A DNA stretch of 64,000 bases from Sclerodactyla briareus (lineage: Eukaryota > Echinodermata > Holothuroidea > Dendrochirotida > Sclerodactylidae). The translations under genes were made by a program, and so were the position numbers. How positions within the stretch are numbered: the first letter of the stretch is position 1; each line of letters opens with the position of its first letter. Below, piece by piece: positions 45,401 to 59,154 of the stretch. The notes under the pieces were generated by a model. It made no database searches, was not told the origin of the DNA, and worked only from the letters and a program-made list of their open reading frames with translations. The stretch covers positions 62,001 to 126,000 of the forward strand of contig JAODTK010005794.1 in assembly GCA_026419785.1 (NCBI GenBank), in the 5' to 3' direction.

Positions 45401-48333
45401 GCGGCGATCCGGATTGGGGGGGGGGGGGGGGGAATACAACCCCAACATATTTTGGTGAGACGGGGAGTCATAATATAAAAAAACGCCACCCTTCCTACAG
45501 GATTTGGGAGTATTTGTAAAAAGAGCAAACACTGGCAGTCTAAGTGGTATGCCCAAAGCAGCAGAGCAGCAGCCCCTTAGTCAGAGGGAGAGAAGGATAT
45601 TTGTTCTCGATGTGAACATTTCTCCTCTCAAGTGGAGGATACAGAGGGGGGGGGGGGGCTACCAGGGGGAGGGGGGACGGAAATCCCCCCCCCCCCTTGG
45701 TTCAAAATTTCTGAACACTAATGCATTCCACCATAGTGTGGTTGTAGATGGCGCTGGGGTTTGGCCACCTCCATTCCCACGCTAGTGAGGTGACCTATGC
45801 GAGGAGGGGGATGCTGAGGCAGTATAAGAAGTGCTTTCGTAAATTCGGGAAATAACGAGTCGATTTAGAAAATCCGGGATTTTCGATGTGGAAGTACGGG
45901 ACACTACTACATAGCCACTACCGCCACTCCTGGCACCAATTCAGCGGTAATATTTCCGGCAAATGTGGTTATAGTAGAAAGCCGAGGCGACCCACGCTAG
46001 CAATGCAAAAATCGAAACCGGAACGATCCATGGTCTAAGGACCGTTTCCTCGTGAACATATCCACATCTAAGGAGAAGTCGTAAAAACAGCTATTACTAG
46101 AACAAATTAGTAAAACGTAGTAAGATAACTAAGAATGTCATGTGTATATGGAAAGTGGCCTTAGCTGGTTTCCGCATGCAAAACGTTTTCGCATCATCGC
46201 ATGTACAGTACATGAAACTCAAAAAGCGTTGTTTGTATAAAGTGGTTCGTTATGAAATGGATAGCACATTGATTGGAAAATATTTGGGCAGTCCTAATAT
46301 TTTATGATTATTGGAGGAGATGACATCACTTTCAAGACAGTGGCGTATTCACAGGGAGGGTTGCATTTTGAGGATCAGAATCCCCCCCACCCCCCCCACC
46401 GAATGACTAGAGTGACCACCAAAACTATACAAAACCACTATTTTCTACTATTCAGTGAAAGTTTTGCAGCTGTTATTCAATAAATATTGATACTTAGGGT
46501 CTTGACGTCAAAACCGTCCAACGCCATGGTTCTGAAACATTGTAATTTTCAGGTTTTTTCTCATATCTACGGGGGCGCCCATGACGAACAGAAAGTGGGC
46601 GTCATCTCATATTCGGTGACATAGCATCAGTGAATACTGAATTAATTAATAACAAAAAAAGTGACGTTGCTGAATTTCTCTAGCTTTATACAACATAAAA
46701 TGAATGTTGTTTATATGCCCATCCTCAGCCTCCTGACATATAGTGGGTTTTCTGCTTGAACTATAAATATATATGAGGGATCTGAAACCAAGCGATCCGC
46801 ATTACAAATAGATCTTAACAGAAATACGGCATGGTAATTATTTTCCCAAGTTCCAGCGGAACGGAGTATCCCCGACCCTTAAATGTACAAGTATAAAATC
46901 CTAAGTTCTTTTTGCCACTGGTTTGCAGGGGCTGATCAAGGAGATGGAGAAGGAAATGTTGCTTTCAGGGCCTAAGCCTACGTATCAAATAAATGCATTA
47001 CCCCTGCTCATTAATTAGTGCCAACTAGCACTTTGATGGTTTTGCCAACTGCCCCCGGAGAAATGTGTGAACAAACGATCATTTCTAACGTTATGGGAAA
47101 GCGAAAAAGCGAATTTCAAGTTTGTTAATCAGTGCTACTAAATGTCAATCTTGCGATTTGTTTGTTTCGTCTATTTTTGACAAAACTGGGAGCCGGAAGA
47201 TAATTTTTTGGAACATGCCTCTCCCGGAATAGGGGAAACATATTCCGAGAGAATTTCGGTTGGAATGACAATATTATGGGACATATTATCTCAATGTGTT
47301 AGCTGATTGGGAATAGCGCACAAAGGGATCGGGACGTGCCGTTTTCTGCAATCTGGGGAAGAATTGAAAATTTCAACGTACGTGTCAACCGTGACCTGGC
47401 GCTTCATGGGCTCAACACGGGGCCCTTGTACGGTTGTTTTATTTCATTACAATTCGCTGCCCTTCCCGCTAACACGCGCTAAAACATTCGAAGTGTGTTA
47501 TGCGTTAGGTTTATGTGTAAACGTGCCAATAAGATAGCAACGGGAAATAGAGGGTTTTATGAAAAAATTTATCGCACAATTATCCTGCAAATGTCAGGTT
47601 AAAAACTTAAATCTTAATTTCAAATATTTTTTTTGTCTTGATAGGAAACAAAGGGACTAAAACATCCTCCTTTCAGCAGCTCAAACTTCTCTCCATGTTT
47701 TTAGGAGGATACTCGCATCTTAGTTGGTTTTTGCCCATTGCCTCCGTGAGAGAAAAAAAATATCGAATATCAATCACATTGGGAGGATATTATGCCGACG
47801 TCAAAAAGAGCAGCGGCGGTTGTCCGAATGTGCTATCCAATTCACAAAATGGAATCTGTAAGTTCGCCAGGGCGGTTGGATGGACCCATAGATATCTATT
47901 AATATGTATATGCAGGGGCTTCGCCAAGGGGGGCAGGGGGCACGTTGCCCCCCCCGACTCGAAAACCTTTTGTGCCCCCCGTGTGCCCCCTCCCCCCAGA
48001 TGAGATTTGTGATTTTCATGAGAAAAAATATTCTTCTGTAGTCAGTATTGACTACCAGTTTGAAATAGGTCTGGCAAAACACAACAAAAAAAAAATCACA
48101 AGAAAGGCAGTTAATGTGCCAAATTCGCCTCGATTGCGATAAAAGGACGTGAATATTTTCGCGTTCGCGCGTTGTACTGTGGTCGTGGATTTTATCCCGT
48201 CGCTTTCCCGTCTTCTCCGCACACACTCTAGCGAACTTTACCACATCGGTCCCCTAACTCATAAATATCTGTGAGGTAAAATACGGAAATTATACAACAA
48301 CAACATTCTCATTGACCTTGTGAAACTACGTTA
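45400..48333. other. Intergenic, transposon-end-like G/C tracts, no gene
   Basis: Long G or C runs follow words such as AGGGCGGCGATCCGG (45400), CAGTGGCGTATTCACAGG (46343) and CAGGGGCTTCGCCAAGG (47912). These resemble the ends of DNA transposons, but I could not pair them with matching ends and duplications. The repeat shared with 29270-29400 is at 45640-45760. Confidence 0.4.
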
Positions 48334-51017
48334 CAGGCGCGGATCCAGATGGGGGAGCCACCCGGCGCGCGACCCCCACCCTAAAAAATATCGAGAGGAC
48401 TTTTTTTTTTGACGGCCTGAGCCGTTGAGTTAAAGTTGACACAAGCCCATCTGTCATCTGTCCCGCAGTCAGAAGAAACAACACGATGCGGAGGGGTTGC
48501 ATTGTTAGGTATCTTAGCTCCTCAAAAGCCCCCTGTCGCGTATCTAGGCATGGCAAACTCTACTATTAGTTACGGGCCGCGTGCGCGGTCCTGTGCTATA
48601 ATGATATGCGACGACATTGTGGGGATTTCCCAACGTTAGAGTGGCAATGCGCTTTGAATGGTTCGGCGAAAACAAAAATTCTTTGGTTTGATGATGAAGA
48701 AACATTTCCGGTCGGCCGATTTGTAGCAAGGGCCGCCAACCAGGTGGGGGGCGGGGGGGGGACAATCTCCCCACTTTCAAAAGTAGTGGATATCATACTC
48801 GTTTGACCCCCCCCCACTTTTCCGGATCGTAATAAAAATAATAGGCACATGCCCGATCTTGTATCACTCTAAAAATGATTCAATTTTTGTACTAACCAAA
48901 CAAAAATCGCGTGGAAATTGTCTTAAATACCCTATTCCAGGTGCGGACCCAGTTGCTTCATACTGAATTCTCGAATTTAAATCGAATAGCCAAAAGTGTC
49001 ATCATTTTGTTGTGGAGCAACCCGCCCGCAATGTCGTTTTTATCCAGACCGTGTGGAGGCTAAATATGCGATGAAGACTCCCCCCCCCCCCTTTTTATTG
49101 AAATGAAAAATTCGTGGAAAGCTGGGAAGGAAGGAAACAAGCCAGAAGTGAAAAATGCGTTTATTTTTTGCAGACTTTTCGATTAAAAAAAAAAAAATGA
49201 CCCGGAAAACATGCAAATTTTCTTCGCTTCGCGCGGCCGGCAAGTCCTCAGATGACTGATTGTCAAATTTGGGTACAACTGTTCTGCTCCCGAATTGGAA
49301 TGTCCCGTACGCCTTATGGCTATTTTTCCCTTCGATACATCAGAAACTTTTCGGTGGGGGACACCTCACATCCCACGCCACCCAAAGCAAGAGTAGAAAA
49401 CGTAATAAAATACCATGTGTGATTGTGATATTCGCGTAAAATCATTCTTAGTTGGCACAATGACAACTTTTTGGGGTGTTTTCTACTCAAATCAAACTGT
49501 AGAGGAGTGCTATGGAGCCTGGCAAGTGCCATTGCCTTGTCGATCTGAGGGTATGAGATCTGAAATTTCTTGGTAGCTTCGCGCCAACCGATGGTGGCGC
49601 TTCGCTCAGATGTGTCAGTGGATTCGAGTAGCCCCCCCCCCCCACTTTTCAAAAAAAAAAAAAAGGATCGGCGACCCGTTGTAGCTACATTGTTATGTCG
49701 TAACGCGTGGGTAAAGTCCCAAGAGGATCGTTCGGTCGTAGATAGCTACTTGTGAAGACGGATGATTGATTTACGGTTTATTTGCCATGTTCTCAAACGG
49801 ATTTACCGGTCACATGCACGCACATAGTGATTGGTCTGTCAGTACTCGATTCACATCACGAACAATTACCCATCCTCTGGAAAAATCTGATCCATACCTG
49901 GTCCAAAGTGATTGTGCTATAAGTGGTGCCACACTAAATTTTACTTACCATGGGGATCGATATGAGAGACAAACGTACTGGCATTTATAACAACACCAAA
50001 ATGACAAAATATAACTCTTTCATAATTTTTTCTAAGAATTTTCCCCCCATCTACATCTCAGGAGCCTGTTCCACTCAGTAGGAAGTTTCAGCTTGCTCAG
50101 GCGTTCGGGGGAAGTTATGGGCTTAATCCGAGTTGGCGAGAAATACATATCACAATTTTCTCCAAAATGACCATTATTTACGCAAACCAAAACAATATAG
50201 TTCATTGTTACCCCTCCCCCCCCACCCCCCCCCCCCATCAGCTAGATCGACATGTCAATGAGCCTTGATTCTGGCAATTGATGCTGTGCTAGTTTTTGCA
50301 AGTGGTAGACTACGGGATCTCATGTTCACCTTCAAATTCATCAAAACAATTGTTCATTTCACTAATCACGATTGCGAGATGTGAAGAGTCGACTTCCATA
50401 CGCGCAGTGGAACATCTTTGTGAAGACTTTGTCCATCAACGGACCACCAAAGAATGGTGTATATTTGGATCACTACGTGCAAAAGTGTCGTTGTACTAAG
50501 TTGTCGTTGTTTTGAATTGTGTTGAATCCAGGAGCTAATCTTAATGGACACCAGGTGTTCCTCCAAAAATCCATGAAACATCATTTATAATTTTTGCTTA
50601 TGCTTTTTTCCACAACTACCGAGAAATGCCGTTTCCGGCACTGTGGGAGGTCTCTCAGACCAGAAAATTTTCAGTAAGGTGCGCTCCGCGCCACCCCTGT
50701 GGCGCTCCGCTTAGATGGTCAAATGATGAATATCTCATATGCTTGGCCACACACACTCCCAGACCATCGGAACACCCCATGGGCCCCCTCAAAATAATCT
50801 CTGGCTATTACGCCACTTATCAGAAGATGTGCGTGTCAAATCCAAATTAACGTCAGTAGTTAGGGGCATTCAGCGCAACCCCACCACCCCCCCCCCCCCT
50901 CCTCGATTTGGGAGCTTCGCGGCATCCTGCGCGCCAATATTCTCGCAATATATTAGGTTGATAATTCTTGGCGCCCCCTCTAATCGAAAATCCTGGATCT
51001 CCGCCCCTGCTACGTCA
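48326..51017. mobile_element. hAT-like DNA transposon, ~2.7 kb, degraded
   Basis: Left end CAGGCGCGGATCCAGATGGG at 48334 and right end TCCTGGATCTCCGCCCCTG ending at 51009 are inverted matches (CAGG-GCGGA-ATCCAG). The flanks are CTACGTTA (48326-48333) and CTACGTCA (51010-51017), 7 of 8 identical. No transposase frame is seen; the interior holds poly-G/C tracts and repeated GCGCTTCGCGC words. Could also be a nest of smaller elements between coincidental ends. Confidence 0.65.
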
Positions 51018-54000
51018 ACTCTTTTTGATACTAAACCCTTAGCCTCCGGTCATTTTCCTTCCTCTACTACGCGCGATTTGGAACTGCAGGAGCTTCGTTG
51101 CCATTCAAATTGCTTTCGATTTTCAACGCATGTTTTATCCATGTAAATGCTACTGACGTCATATCATGGTTGGGACCAGTAAATCTAAAGATAGCTAACT
51201 GTCCCAAATTTTCTGGTGAGATCCTGTTGTTCAGATGTGCGGGGAAAAAACCCGGAAAAATTGCACGCGCTTCGCGCGCACTGGTGAACATTAGGGTGGA
51301 GGAGATATTATTGAATATTCTGGCAGAAAGTCGGGGCAGCGTACGATCTAAGATCGAGTAGGGTTACAAAATGTTAAATTTTCACCGGATTACAGAATTT
51401 GGGATCCCAAATGCACAGATGTGAAGCTTGGTATATGCAGCCTAAAACGATCGGAGAGGTTATTTCCGGCCATCTGGGGGCAAGCAGCCCAAAACATTTA
51501 TTGTGCGCTCCGCGCCAAACAATGGTTGGCGCTCAGCTGAGATAGATTCATGTGCCCCCACAAAATGTCGTCCCCCCCTTATGCCCCCAACCCAGTCTCA
51601 AAGTATTGTAAGGGGTAACGCCACTGTGTCTATGGATGGGCACCTCATGATGATCAGTTGCGTTAGCTCCTCAAACTGGCGGTGTTAACATATTATTGAG
51701 TACGGAGACCACGTTGACATAAATACGGTGTGATGTTCTTCCTTGCGATGAGGCAAACGGATTCTATGTGGGCTAATAAACGTATGCGTGGGACAGAAGC
51801 CAATATGGAATACATTAGTCTTAACTGCACCGTAAGCCGAATTCCGTTTGCATGTGAGGGGATTCAGTGAGGAGTGCCAACGAGTAGGCTTGGAATTGTA
51901 TGGCTTTTTGAAGTAGTTTCGCTGAGAAAAAATGATTGTGAAATACTAGTGTAGTTGCTCTCTACTTTCGCCTATAAGAAGTACTCCATGTCAGTAGGGG
52001 AACATTATTACCAAATTCTTCGGTGTCAGGTCAAAGTTCGTCCGAGGTAAAACCTTGTAATACGATATGTCTGGAATAACTACTGGTATGGTAAAGTTTA
52101 ATGGGTGAGATGAGAGATCAGGCCTAACTGAGAGAGGGTGTGTGGAGGAGGAGGCGGTGGCTGACACCCTCTGGAAAAGTTAGTCACGTAGTCGTTCCCG
52201 AGCGCCAACAAGTGATCTTGAGCGCCGTTTGTCGTCTGATGCGAGTCTAGTGTGTAAATGGTGAAAGTGATACATCTTATATTAAGCTGGAAAAGGGTAC
52301 TAATTAGTCTCACCATTTTATAGCAACCCCGTGTTGGAATAGATGCCAATTAGCGCACCTGAAAGAAAATAAACGTTTTAAATTCATATTATGGATAAAT
52401 AAGGCAAGTCTGTTGTATTCAGGAAGGAAAAGTGCTTTATATGAAAAGGGGTGTATAGGTTTTGAGGTCAGACGCAATATAATTCAAGCAAGTGCATGCT
52501 CGAGTTTTCCAGCCTTGAACTATTTCACTCGGAGGAGGGGGTAACAATTTATTGAACTGGAAGGTGATTAAAAGACTGAATGCGTTACGTTATATTGTAT
52601 CTAGTAGGCCTAGATATCACTCTAAGTGGAAGATATTGGTTCGTAAGCATTGTGATTATTATGCTGGAATGAGAATATCAAATAATCCAACGACATCTTA
52701 GACAGTCTGGGTATAAGCTGTAAGTCATAGAGAAGGCAGTTAGCCTTGAAAAAATATGAGAAATCATTGTGTGGGACAAATACGTTACGCATGGAGTCAC
52801 CCGGGACCATATGGTTGAGACGCTGCAAACTGTTGGGCATCACCTTAGAAAATCACGAATGTCTCCCACCTCAGAGAGAACCGGGTGGATTATCGTACAA
52901 GTTTCATCAAACGACAGGAAACGAGCGCAACCAGCGAATCCGTTGAAAGTTTTGGTGTCAAAGCAGTAAAGAGAAAAAACGGTTGTACGTGCCGATAGGG
53001 CATTATGTGTGGAGGCCTTCAGAAAAAATGCGGGGGGGGTGGTACCCCTCCCAACCCCACCTCTGCCCTAAGCAGCAGTGAAAACGTCGCGCAAATACGC
53101 ACTTTAATTCTAAAACTGCTCACCTAACATGGGGGAGAGGGGTATACATGACCCACTCTGGTTGATTAGGTTCGGCAGCCTGAAATCGCACACTTGTGAA
53201 AAACATTAGCTATAAGCCAATATAATCCAACGACAGGCTGCAATACTCCCTGTGCTCATTTCTCAAAGTTCTTGGTGACGGCAGAGGCGAGCGAAGGTGA
53301 GGGCCATAAAAACGGTTGCACTCAACTCATTTAAGTCAAACTCGCTGTGGAAATACCGGCGGGTCAGGACATTCAAAAAAAAAATACACTGCCTTCATGA
53401 GTGCTACCTCCCGTTGGCAATAGGCCCTATGGCCGAGGTGACATGAGAAGAAAGAGAAGAAGCAACCTACAGCCCAAAAAACATACCCTATATCTGGAAC
53501 TAATATTAATGGATGTTTGTAGGTTAGCGTGCGCGGATTGAATTTGTCCTGTTTTCTTTCCTTTTCCACTTGTTGAGCCCTTGGAAGGCCAGCTCCTGAT
53601 TTTTTCATACATTTGTTTATCTTTTTTGTAGCATACCAAATACGTTTACCAGCCTGCAAATCGTACTAACTTATTGACGGGTTGGTTTCAGGGACGGTTT
53701 ACAGATGGAAACGCTCTGTCGGATGGTGAGTAAGTCATGCCAATCTCTGACTCATCGTCTTGTAAAACGTAATAACATAACAAGTGTTAAGACTAGACCT
53801 AGACATCGCTGCGGGTAACCGCAAACAGTATATCCCCCACTATAAAAACATGGAAGGCAATAATGGATTTTTATTTCAGAAAAGGGACGACATCCATGAT
53901 CAAAATGAGGGAAAAAAGTCATCCAAAATGAATACCACTTTTCCTGAATGCACGAGCGTGAAGTTGGTAACATCACAAACTTTTGCAAAACCAACCTCTG

Positions 54001-55700
54001 GTGGACTGAAATCATCGCCCGGTTCCGGAACCACAATCACAAAGTGTTTGTTGTAAAGGAACCAATAGGCAAAATTGTGAATATTTCCACACATTGAACC
54101 TACGGGACTCGAAAAATTCATCTGGTTTTCGGAACCACCAACGTCTAGTCTAAACCATGAAGTTTCTTTTGAAAATTGGACAAACTTAATATTTAAGCGT
54201 AAAACCTACAAAACTAGAGGGCAGCAGTCATGGAACGAGGCCCCACTTTCGAACTCACCCTGAGGAAATAAATACATATGGCGCGAACATCTGTGCACCA
54301 GTTTAGGACGAATGGATAATAAGCATGACTACTTTTGCGCTAACAAGAAAATCTTCCGGCGGCGGGACGCACTAGGAGGGGCTGGCAAAAATTAGATATC
54401 CCCGAAGGGGGGGATATCAATGGAATGGGTGACACATATATGAGAGCATCACGCAAGAGTTATGCGATGTGAGTTGAGTTATATAGGGTCTAGGCAGACG
54501 ATCGAACATGCGGAATCGGACTATGGGATGACCTTACGTTTGTAGGGACAATTATTATTGAATATTATTGAGTATTCGTTGAATGAAATCCGACAAGTTT
54601 AAAAAAACAAAAAAATTATTGCAAAATAGCAGAATGTGTACCAGTTTCAATCAACTAAGTTTCTCATCGGATTATGTTAGAGAGACAAAACCATATACCG
54701 GTAACATCCCCACATGGAGATGTACTTATTGTACTAATAAAGCATCGGAGCGGCCAGACCAGACGGGAGAGAAGTCTGAGGTTGATCAGTTATCATAGGG
54801 CCTGACTGACCTGAAGCCAATACTTCTTCAAAAATATTGATTGAGCGAATTAGCAGAAGAGAACAAAAAGATAGTTCCGAAGTGAAATTAAAATTAGGAC
54901 CTAGATCATACTTAAGAGCGCCCAGGGTTAGTCCACAATATTCCGCCCATGTTTGGTTATGTCAGTCCTTCACCAGTACGGGCAAATCAAGTTTGTTGAG
55001 GCATTCGCCAGCAGCAGGGACATCGAAGACGAAACAGGTCAAAGCGCAGTGTTGCCACTGCGTGAATGATATCACTTACCGGAAGAACTTACTGGTTCAG
55101 AGAGGGAGGAAATACGTGAACGATTCAGTTATGTCATGTCGCCAAAAGTGGTAGACAAGATGTAAGTCAGCCTCTTCAGTCCTCTTTTTAACGAGTGTAA
55201 AAATCTGATGATGGGAGGGCTACATGCGTTCAACTAGCATAAACAACTGTCTTTCAATACCCCATCGCTGCGTCCTTTAAAAGCACACTGGAGCCCTGTT
55301 AGGCCTTGTGTATGCCCATCTTGTCCTCCAATTAATAGGGAGGACCCTCAGGCAAAATATGGGAGGCATGATAATAGCCCTGTGTGGCCAGTGGCGTACC
55401 AGAAAGGGGGAGAAGAGAAACCTCTAAATTAAGTAGTCACCTGCCTTCTCACTCCCCAAATGGAAACACACGATCGAGAATATTTTAGGGCCTATGCAAA
55501 CACTTTATACTGCCCCCCCCCCTCCCCTCCTCCGGCTCTGGATTTGATAAGTCTGGCGCAAGAAAATACCTATGAGTGATCAGAAGGAAGCAGGGGGGGG
55601 GGGCTTTTCACGGGACGGAATGAAGGGCGGCATGTGAAAAAGATCCCTGCGTATGCCACCCCCCCCCCCCAGCAGCCTCACACTCTTCACCTGGTTGAGC
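51018..55700. other. Intergenic, no gene supported
   Basis: Short overlapping frames on both strands only. One more GCGCTCCGCGCC-TTGGCGC inverted word occurs at about 51505-51530 beyond the right end of the preceding element. Otherwise nothing recognised. Confidence 0.4.
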
Positions 55701-55764
55701 CCTTACTCTTCGGGCGTTACTAATATGTGTCGTAAAAATAATCACATGACCGTCAGCGGTATCA

Positions 55765-58325
55765 CAGCCGAGTTCCATGCACGCGGGCGGGCGGGCGTCT
55801 ACAATCGAACTCATGTTATTTTCAATGGAGCCGTTTCCATGCACGCGGACGGGCGGCGGGCGGGGGGGCGGCGTTCTCGAATCGGTCATGTAGCGATTTT
55901 TTTCCGCCCGCCCTCGAGTCCGCGTGGTATTTCGCATCAGTCACGGGGATTTCCAGCAATCTACCGGCTTGAAGGCGGATAATGGAGGAGGTAAGAGGAC
56001 AATTTAGGTTCAAATAATGTCCAAACAACATTCATAAATGTTTCAACAATAGGATGAGGATTTTATACGATTGTGTTTATATTCACCGGCCAGACACCTA
56101 TTTGACACATATTTACATGTTGTTAAACCGATGATATGTTCAAGTAGTTGTAATAAAAAGGATCCAAAACCTGTGTCAATTGTGAAGGTTTTAAGGGGGG
56201 GCCGTAATCTTTGACATTCAGAACATGGTTTTAAGAAAAGAAAACCGGTGTTTAGGTTTTTTAAAAACTAGATCTACGGTGTTTGACAACAACGACAAAC
56301 GACAACAACGACAACGACGAGCAAACGATGACAAAACAACAACAACGAACAACAACAACAACAACAAATAATAATAAACAATGAATAATAATTAATAACA
56401 ATTATTAATAATAGTAGGCTAATCGGTTCTTATATAGCTGCATATACACACTAAAGCCAGCGTTCCATGCACGCGGGGCGGCGGCGGAGGACGGGCGGGC
56501 GTTTTGGAAGACCCGGTCCATGCACGCGGGCGGGTCGGGAGGCGTTTCTAGAGTCACGCACCTCTCACCTTTTTTGTGTATATGCGCTATTATAAGAACC
56601 GATGTAGCTACTATTCTAATATTGTTATTATTATTATTATTGTTATTATTATGTTGTGTGGTCATTGTCGTTGTCGTGGCGTGTTGCCGTTGTCGTTGTG
56701 TTGTGGTGGTGGTGTGTCGTCGTCGGTGTTGTCGTTGTCGTCGTTGTAGTTGTCGTCGTCGTTGTCGTGGTTGTTGTTGTCGTTGTTGTCATGTCGTTGT
56801 TGTCGTTGCACGTTGTTGTCAAACACCGCGACGCATACTAGTGTTTAAACCTAAACACCGGTGTGCATTTTCTGAAAACCATGTCGTACAGTCAACGATT
56901 ACGGACCACCATTTAAAAACTAACAATAGACAGGTTTTGGGGATTTAATTAGCAACTACGTGACCTATCAGCGGTTTTAAAAAAGTAAATAGTGTTCAAA
57001 AAGGTGTCAGCCGGTGAATAGAACAATCTTGTTGAATAAAAGGTCATCCATAGTGTTGAAACAGTTATGAATGTTTTTGGAAACATTTTTTGAACCTAAA
57101 CTTGGACCTCTACTCTCCATTTCCCGGCTTCAAGCCGGTAAGATTGCAAGGGAATCCCCGGGAATTGATTGAGCCGAACTACCACGCGGACACGCGGGCG
57201 GGCGGAAAAAATCGCTACCTGAACGAGTGAGAACCCAGAAAACGCCCGCCGCCCGCCCGTCCCCGTGCGTGGAAACGGATCATTGAAAATAACGTTGAGC
57301 GATTTAGACGCCCGCCCGACCCGCCCGCCCGCCGCCCGCCGCCCGCCCGCGTGCTGGAAAACGCGGCTCAAAAGTGAGAAGAGGTGAGTGACTCGAGAGA
57401 AAACGCCCGCCGCGTGCATGGAACGGTCTCCAAAAGCCCGCCCACCGCAGACCCGCCCCGCGTGCATGGGAACGCGGCTTTCTTAAAGCGGGCCGTTTTC
57501 CATGGAACGCGGGCGGCGGGCGTCTGAAATCGCATCATCGTATTTTCAATGCAGCCGTTCCATGCACGCGGGGGGGCGGGCGGGCGTTTTCTCGAATCAG
57601 TCATTGTAGCGTTTTTCTCCGCCGCCCGCGTGTCCGCGTGGTATTTCGTAATGAATTCCCGGGGATTCCCCTCCAATCTTACCGGCTTGGAGCCCGATAA
57701 TGAAGAGTTAGAGGACCAATTTATGATCAAATTAATGTGCAAACAACATTCATAACTGTTTCAACATAGGGATGAGATTTATACAGATTGTCTCTACATT
57801 CAAAGGCCAGACACTATTGAACAATATTTACAGTTTAAACCATTGCTATGTCAAGTATTTGGTAATTAAATTTGCAAAACCGGTCAATTGTGAAGTTTTA
57901 ATATTGGGCGTAATCGTTGACATTTATAACAAGGTTTCCAGCAAATGAACACCGGTGGTTAGGTTTTTTAAACACTAGCATGAGTCCCGGTGTTGACAAC
58001 AACTTGAACGACAACAACGACAAAGGCAACAACGACAACAACAAACAACGACGACAACGATACCAACGACGACAACCACACAACGACAGCAGCACACAAA
58101 AACAAAAACAACAACACAACATAATAATAATAATAATAGTAACAATAATAACAATAATAATAATAGAATATTAATAATAGTAGGCTTATCGGTTCTATAT
58201 AGCGCATATAACACATAAAAGTGAGAAAAGGTGCGTGACTCGAGAAAATTTGCCCGCTCGACCGCGTGCATGGAAAGGGTTCTTCCAAAACGCCCGCCCG
58301 CCCGCGTGCATGGAAACGCTGGCTT
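55765..58325. mobile_element. Foldback-type cluster: three alternating copies with GC-rich inverted ends
   Basis: Copy I (about 55840-56450, plus), copy II (about 56530-57280, minus) and copy III (about 57560-58230, plus) share ends and interior: GCGTGGTATTTCG, CAACATTCATAA-TGTTTCAAC, ACACCGGTG-TTAGGTTTTTT, a GACAACAAC/ACAACAACA microsatellite, then AATAATAGTAGGCT-ATCGGTTCT. Copies are bounded by the motif CCATGCACGCGGGCGGG, often doubled, in inverted orientation on the two sides. No coding capacity is seen. Extra motif copies at 57370-57530 suggest a fourth, mostly lost copy. Confidence 0.8.
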
Positions 58326-58329
58326 AACT

Positions 58330-59150
58330 GTTAACCCCGTGACCTCCAGTGTCAACTCCCTGGTTTGACATAGGGTAAATTAGCTGCCTAGTGGTGTTTA
58401 CTAGCCACGAATCAATCATTCCCCCGCCTATAGGATCAGTACTGCTTAGAGAGGTTAATGCAGCGTATTACGGCCTACGTGATAGAGTCTCTGGGGTTGA
58501 TCCGACCAGTGACTGAACTCCAGATTCCAGAATGCGACTGCGCTCGACTACACTCGCGTCGAGCATAATAGTGATGGGTTACAAATCACGTGTTCCAAAC
58601 ACCGACTGTGCATGCTGATGTGGATCAACACACAATAGTTATGTAGCAAGTCTACCTCACATTACAAAATGACGGAAAACCCTGAGGGTTCACATGAACT
58701 GAATAAACAATGATTGGGGGAATTTTGTACACACAATCTCACATTACGCCCCTTAAAGTGGCTTGGCAGCTTTACTAGATGAACAGGCTGAGCGGTTCTC
58801 GGCGTTGGCTCGGCGATTGATATGCAAGTATCAATGGACAGTGAACCGGTCTCAAGATCAGAACAGACGCACCACCCCGAGAAAGTCTTGTCTTATATGT
58901 GACGTATCCATAGGATAAAAAAACATAAAACACAAAAGACTCATGATACCCGTTAAAGCCATATGCAGCATTACTTGAGTCATATTATCAATAGCCGACT
59001 AAAAGGAAGGACTTCTCGCTGTTTAGATGTAATACGGAAATAACAAAGTTGTAATCTGATAAATTTTCCACCCTTCTACAAACAGTTGACTTCAGTAGCT
59101 ATTAGCGGGATTCGCAACCTTTTCAACAAAATATTAAGATATTATAGGCG
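58330..59150. other. Intergenic, no feature recognised
   Basis: No protein-like frame, repeat or RNA gene recognised. Confidence 0.4.
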
Positions 59151-59154
59151 CCCA

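Noticed and set aside
46343-51626. 5.3-kb transposon between CAGTGGCGT and ACGCCACTG
   Set aside because: The ends are inverted matches but the flanking bases do not form a target duplication and the span would enclose another element.
56520-56948. 142-codon Val/Cys/Arg-rich frame
   Set aside because: Translation of a GTT/GTC microsatellite inside the foldback element.
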